Shown in pieces: positions 5,825-8,501 of a stretch of DNA of 8,501 nucleotides (within the stretch, counting starts at the first letter, position 1; every line of letters begins with the position of its first letter). The notes under the pieces were generated by a model. The model had not been told where the DNA came from, made no database searches, and was given only the letters and a program-made list of their open reading frames with translations. The translations under genes were made by a program, and so were the position numbers. The stretch spans positions 1 through 8,501 of the forward strand of contig ONVB01000324.1 in the NCBI GenBank assembly GCA_900321145.1, written 5' to 3'. Origin of the DNA: an uncultured Eubacteriales bacterium (GTDB lineage Bacteria > Bacillota > Clostridia > Lachnospirales > Lachnospiraceae).

Positions 5825-6763
5825 ATGAAAGTATTGGTAACAGGCGTGGCCGGTCAGCTCGGCCATGATGTGATGAATGAGTTAGACAAAAGGGGAATAG
5901 AGGCTGTCGGAAGTGATATAGCAGATGAGTACAGCGGTATAGCGGACGGCTCGCCCGTGACCGTGCTCCCATATCACAAGATGGATATCTCGGATAAGAC
6001 AGAGGTTGACTCTGTCCTTAATATGATCAGACCCGATGCTGTGATCCACTGTGCGGCATGGACTGCGGTAGACCTTGCGGAGGATGAGGACAAGCAGGAT
6101 AAGGTAAGGCTTATAAATGCTTCGGGTTCCGAGAATATAGCGAAAGCCTGCGCCATGACAGGTGCAAAGATGATGTATATTTCCACGGATTACGTGTTTG
6201 ACGGTCAGGGCGAAGAGCCATGGGATCCCGACTGTAAGGATTATGCGCCGCTTAATGTATATGGTCAGACAAAGTATGAGGGAGAGAAGGCTGTCGCGGA
6301 AAACCTTAAGGATTTCTTTATAGTCCGTATAGCATGGGTGTTCGGAAAGAACGGAAATAACTTCATCAAGACTATGGTCAAGATCGGCGAGAACCACGAT
6401 CAGCTAAAGGTCGTAAACGATCAGGTGGGAACACCTACTTATACGCTCGACCTGTCCAAGCTGCTGTGTGATATGATCGTAACCGACAAGTACGGCTATT
6501 ACCACGCCACAAATGAGGGCGGCTATATAAGCTGGTACGATTTTGCGGTTGAGATATTCCGTCAGATGGCCGAACGAGGCTATGAGGCTTATGATGAGGA
6601 TCACCTTACCGTGACACCGGTAACGACCGAAGAGTACGGACTTTCTAAGGCAAAGAGACCGTATAATTCAAGACTTGACAGGAGCAAGCTTGTCAGAAAC
6701 GGGTTTAAGCCGCTTCCGGACTGGAAGGATGCCGTGAGCAGATATCTCGACGAGCTGCTGTGA
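5825..6763 (+). CDS. rfbD: dTDP-4-dehydrorhamnose reductase (RfbD/RmlD)
   Basis: A 312-residue short-chain dehydrogenase/reductase family enzyme that reduces dTDP-4-dehydro-L-rhamnose to dTDP-L-rhamnose with NAD(P)H, the last step of dTDP-rhamnose synthesis for cell-surface polysaccharide. The N-terminal MKVLVTGVAGQLGHDV carries the G-x-x-G-x-x-G nucleotide loop with the RmlD-typical GQLG. Further markers are IHCAAWTAVDLAEDE (74-88), STDYVFDG (120-127) with T121, and the catalytic Y146-G-Q-T-K150 pair. FIVRIAWVFGKNGNNFIKTM and the late VVNDQVGTPTYTLDLSKLL block are also characteristic of RmlD. The acidic stretch after residue 30 makes the N-terminal third slightly longer than in E. coli. GAGGA at 5814-5818 lies six bases before ATG 5825. 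The other rhamnose genes (rfbA, rfbB, rfbC) are not in the window, so it appears to stand alone. A related sugar-nucleotide reductase is the main alternative. Confidence 0.9.
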   Translation: MKVLVTGVAGQLGHDVMNELDKRGIEAVGSDIADEYSGIADGSPVTVLPYHKMDISDKTEVDSVLNMIRPDAVIHCAAWTAVDLAEDEDKQDKVRLINASGSENIAKACAMTGAKMMYISTDYVFDGQGEEPWDPDCKDYAPLNVYGQTKYEGEKAVAENLKDFFIVRIAWVFGKNGNNFIKTMVKIGENHDQLKVVNDQVGTPTYTLDLSKLLCDMIVTDKYGYYHATNEGGYISWYDFAVEIFRQMAERGYEAYDEDHLTVTPVTTEEYGLSKAKRPYNSRLDRSKLVRNGFKPLPDWKDAVSRYLDELL

Positions 6764-6783
6764 AAAAGGATTCAGAAGGCGCG

Positions 6784-6821
6784 GTGTCAAGCTGAAAGCA
6801 CAGTGTCATTCTGAGGGCGCA
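6784..6821 (+). repeat. 19-base direct repeat overlapping the palindromic element
   Basis: Two adjacent 19-base units (6784-6802 and 6803-6821) both start with GTGTCA and carry CTGA at the same offset, with 14 of 19 positions equal. The second unit is the left half of the palindromic element at 6803-6840. The left half may therefore have been duplicated in tandem, with the outer unit decaying since. Confidence 0.4.
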
Positions 6822-6840
6822 AGCCCGAAGAATCTTTATA
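6803..6840 (+). repeat. Dispersed palindromic element, copy 2 (plus orientation)
   Basis: This is the better preserved copy. ATTCT (6808-6812) pairs with AGAAT (6829-6833), then a symmetric GA/GA internal loop, then GGGC (6815-6818) pairs with GCCC (6823-6826), capped by a GCAA tetraloop (GNRA class). The tandem G-A mismatches and GNRA loop would make a compact RNA hairpin. It matches the minus-strand copy at 3606-3643 at 28 of 38 positions. Only TTT follows the stem, so termination would be weak. It lies between rfbD and the next gene, close to that gene's ribosome binding site (6843-6847). Confidence 0.7.
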
Positions 6841-6854
6841 AAGAGGAATAATAA

Positions 6855-8501
6855 ATGAACGAAAGAAACCCGGAGGCAGGAGCTGTCAAGGCTCTGCCTC
6901 CTATATTAAAGAATAAGATATATCTCTACATGACGGAGTTCTTCGCGGGGATGAGCGTCATGGCAGTTGAGCTTGGTGCAAGCAGGTTGCTCGCGCCTTA
7001 TTTTTCGTCCTCGCAGATCGTCTGGACCATAATCATCGGTACGATAATGATTGCAATGGCTTTAGGCAATATCTACGGCGGGCGTTCGGCGGACAAAAAT
7101 CCCGATCCCGATAAGCTCTACGGGCGCATAACGGTTGCGGCGGTATGGATAGCGCTTATCCCGGTGGTTGGCAAGTACCTTATAATGGGTATAGCCGGGC
7201 TGCTTGTGTTTACAATAAGCACCAACTTTCTCGTGATAGCTGCCTTTGCGGCCTGCATGGTGATATTTGTCTTTCCGCTTTTTTTGCTCGGAACGGTTAC
7301 CCCGTCGCTTGTCAAGTATACAGTCGACTCGCTTTCTGACAGCGGAAGAGTGGTCGGTAACCTGAATGCATTCAATACCATAGGAAGCATAATCGGAACC
7401 TTCGTTCCGACCTTTATAAGTATACCAGCAGTCGGGACGGCCGTTACATTTCTTATATTTGCGGGCATACTCCTGCTGCTTGCGGTGATCTACTTCATAA
7501 GCGCGAAGAAGAGACCTGTGAAGACGACCGTGGCAGGGATCATCCTTGTGCTCTGCATGGTGTTCGGACACGGCACAAGCTTTGCCTTCTGGCAGAACAA
7601 CCTGACGGTAGAGGACGAGTCTATATATAACTATCTCCAGGTATATGAGCAGGGAGACAGGATATATCTCTCAACAAACGTCCTCTTCGGCGTGCAGTCG
7701 GTATATGACAGGAACAACCGCCTTACGGGCATGTACTATGACTACGCCTTAGCGGCGCCCTTTATGACGGGGGCTGTCACACGGAACAGCCGCACGGATG
7801 TGCTCATACTCGGCATGGGCACAGGAACCTATGCCACACAGTGCAAAAGGTACTTCGGCGATATGCATATCGAGGGAGTGGAGATAGACGAGAAGATAAC
7901 CGAGCTTGCTCATACTTATTTTGAACTTCCGCAGGACATAGAGGTGACCACCTACGACGGACGTGCTTACCTTGAGGCGCTTTCGTCCATGAGTGAGAGT
8001 GAGCTTTCGGACTATGGCAGCAACGGAAAGTATGATGTGATCATGGTGGATGCGTACCAGGACATAACTATCCCTTTCCAGATGGCGTCGACGGAGTTCT
8101 TTGACCTTGTGCATGATCACCTGAAGCCGGGCGGCGTGATGGTCGTAAATATGAATATGAGAGGGTCATCCGAGGGTAATATAAACGAGTATCTCGCGGA
8201 TACCATATCGAGGGTTTTTACAAGCGTGTATACGGTGGATGTGAACGGAGGGACCAACAGAGAACTCTTCGCCTTCGATTCTGCCGGGGCTATGTCTGCG
8301 TTTGACGAAAATGTGGCGCTGTGCGACAGTGATGAGCTTCGCGGCATGATGGAGTATGTGCGGGGACAGCTCGTAAAATATGAACCGGGAGATCACGTGA
8401 TGACCGATGACCGAGCGCCTGTCGAGCTTCTGTCGATGAAGGCGATAGACGAGATCATAAGGGACGAGGTTGACTATTACAAGAAGGTATACGATGAGAA
8501 G
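6855..8501 (+). CDS. Membrane protein fused to spermidine-synthase-like domain (3' end outside window)
   Basis: An open frame of 549 codons running off the window edge with no stop. Residues 27-245 are very hydrophobic and hold about seven membrane segments (near 28-48, 54-74, 92-120, 124-150, 168-192, 196-216, 224-242). Residues from about 250 form a cytosolic Rossmann methyltransferase-like domain of the spermidine synthase type: ESIYNYLQV (255-263), LILGMGTGTYA (317-327), the acidic VEID (342-345), DGRAY (368-372), VDAYQD (398-403), then LKPGGVMVVNM (423-433). This matches proteins annotated as fused MFS/spermidine synthase. True aminopropyltransferases usually have ESxYQ, GGGDGG and DSxD in these places; here N259, GMGTGT and DAYQD replace them, so spermidine synthesis is doubtful and the substrate is unknown. 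GAGGA at 6843-6847 lies seven bases before ATG 6855. Large minus-strand open frames opposite it are shadows. Confidence 0.85.
   Translation, partial: MNERNPEAGAVKALPPILKNKIYLYMTEFFAGMSVMAVELGASRLLAPYFSSSQIVWTIIIGTIMIAMALGNIYGGRSADKNPDPDKLYGRITVAAVWIALIPVVGKYLIMGIAGLLVFTISTNFLVIAAFAACMVIFVFPLFLLGTVTPSLVKYTVDSLSDSGRVVGNLNAFNTIGSIIGTFVPTFISIPAVGTAVTFLIFAGILLLLAVIYFISAKKRPVKTTVAGIILVLCMVFGHGTSFAFWQNNLTVEDESIYNYLQVYEQGDRIYLSTNVLFGVQSVYDRNNRLTGMYYDYALAAPFMTGAVTRNSRTDVLILGMGTGTYATQCKRYFGDMHIEGVEIDEKITELAHTYFELPQDIEVTTYDGRAYLEALSSMSESELSDYGSNGKYDVIMVDAYQDITIPFQMASTEFFDLVHDHLKPGGVMVVNMNMRGSSEGNINEYLADTISRVFTSVYTVDVNGGTNRELFAFDSAGAMSAFDENVALCDSDELRGMMEYVRGQLVKYEPGDHVMTDDRAPVELLSMKAIDEIIRDEVDYYKKVYDEK

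Noticed and set aside
7062..8396. Several minus-strand open frames (e.g. 7062-7571, 7749-8120) in the last gene
   Set aside because: They lie wholly opposite the plus-strand membrane/spermidine-synthase-like gene, whose motifs are clear; their composition is low-complexity and tRNA-like in bias rather than protein-like.
1..8501. A new defence, mobile or secretion system
   Set aside because: All genes belong to known metabolic, modification or general enzyme families; no integrase, transposase, toxin, nuclease or CRISPR repeat was seen on either strand.

Overview
The window reads as an ordinary core or near-core chromosomal stretch from a Gram-positive anaerobe of the Clostridia, most likely Lachnospiraceae (Butyrivibrio/Roseburia-like). 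The grounds are purine-rich AGGAGG-type ribosome binding sites before every gene, heavy use of ATA and AGA/AGG codons together with many AAG/GAG codons, a type III glutamine synthetase, a MetA with the acetyl-CoA-type residue, and Firmicutes-type TcdA and LURP-one proteins. The genus is an inference. All recognised genes lie on the + strand and are closely packed, and no gap exceeds about 105 bases. I see no tRNA, rRNA, CRISPR array, phage gene, transposase or origin.

Layout, left part (1-2582): the last codons of an unidentified gene overlap (ATGA) a GNAT acetyltransferase (40-597). It is followed by a LURP-one/YxjI-like protein (613-1206), the tRNA-modification enzyme TcdA (1241-2050) and a Nudix hydrolase (2097-2582). 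The spacing (15, 34 and 46 bases) suggests one transcript. TcdA carries an unusual acidic linker built from a 45-base tandem repeat, and a strong hairpin lies between its stop codon and the Nudix ribosome binding site.

Middle part (2583-5783): a near-consensus sigma-A-type promoter (TTGACA, 17-base spacer, TATCAT) with a perfect inverted repeat inside it drives metA, homoserine O-acetyltransferase of methionine synthesis (2667-3584). The large type III glutamine synthetase glnN (3687-5783) follows, so sulfur amino-acid synthesis and ammonia assimilation are adjacent.

Right part (5784-8501): an isolated rfbD (dTDP-4-dehydrorhamnose reductase, 5825-6763) is followed by a membrane protein fused to a spermidine-synthase-like domain (6855 to the window end, incomplete).

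The main non-coding signal is a short dispersed palindromic element. One copy lies upstream of glnN (minus orientation), one lies between rfbD and the spermidine-synthase-like gene (plus orientation), and a possible remnant lies between glnN and rfbD. I found no convincing new defence, mobile or biosynthetic system; the interesting points are small regulatory and repeat structures and a few protein oddities.
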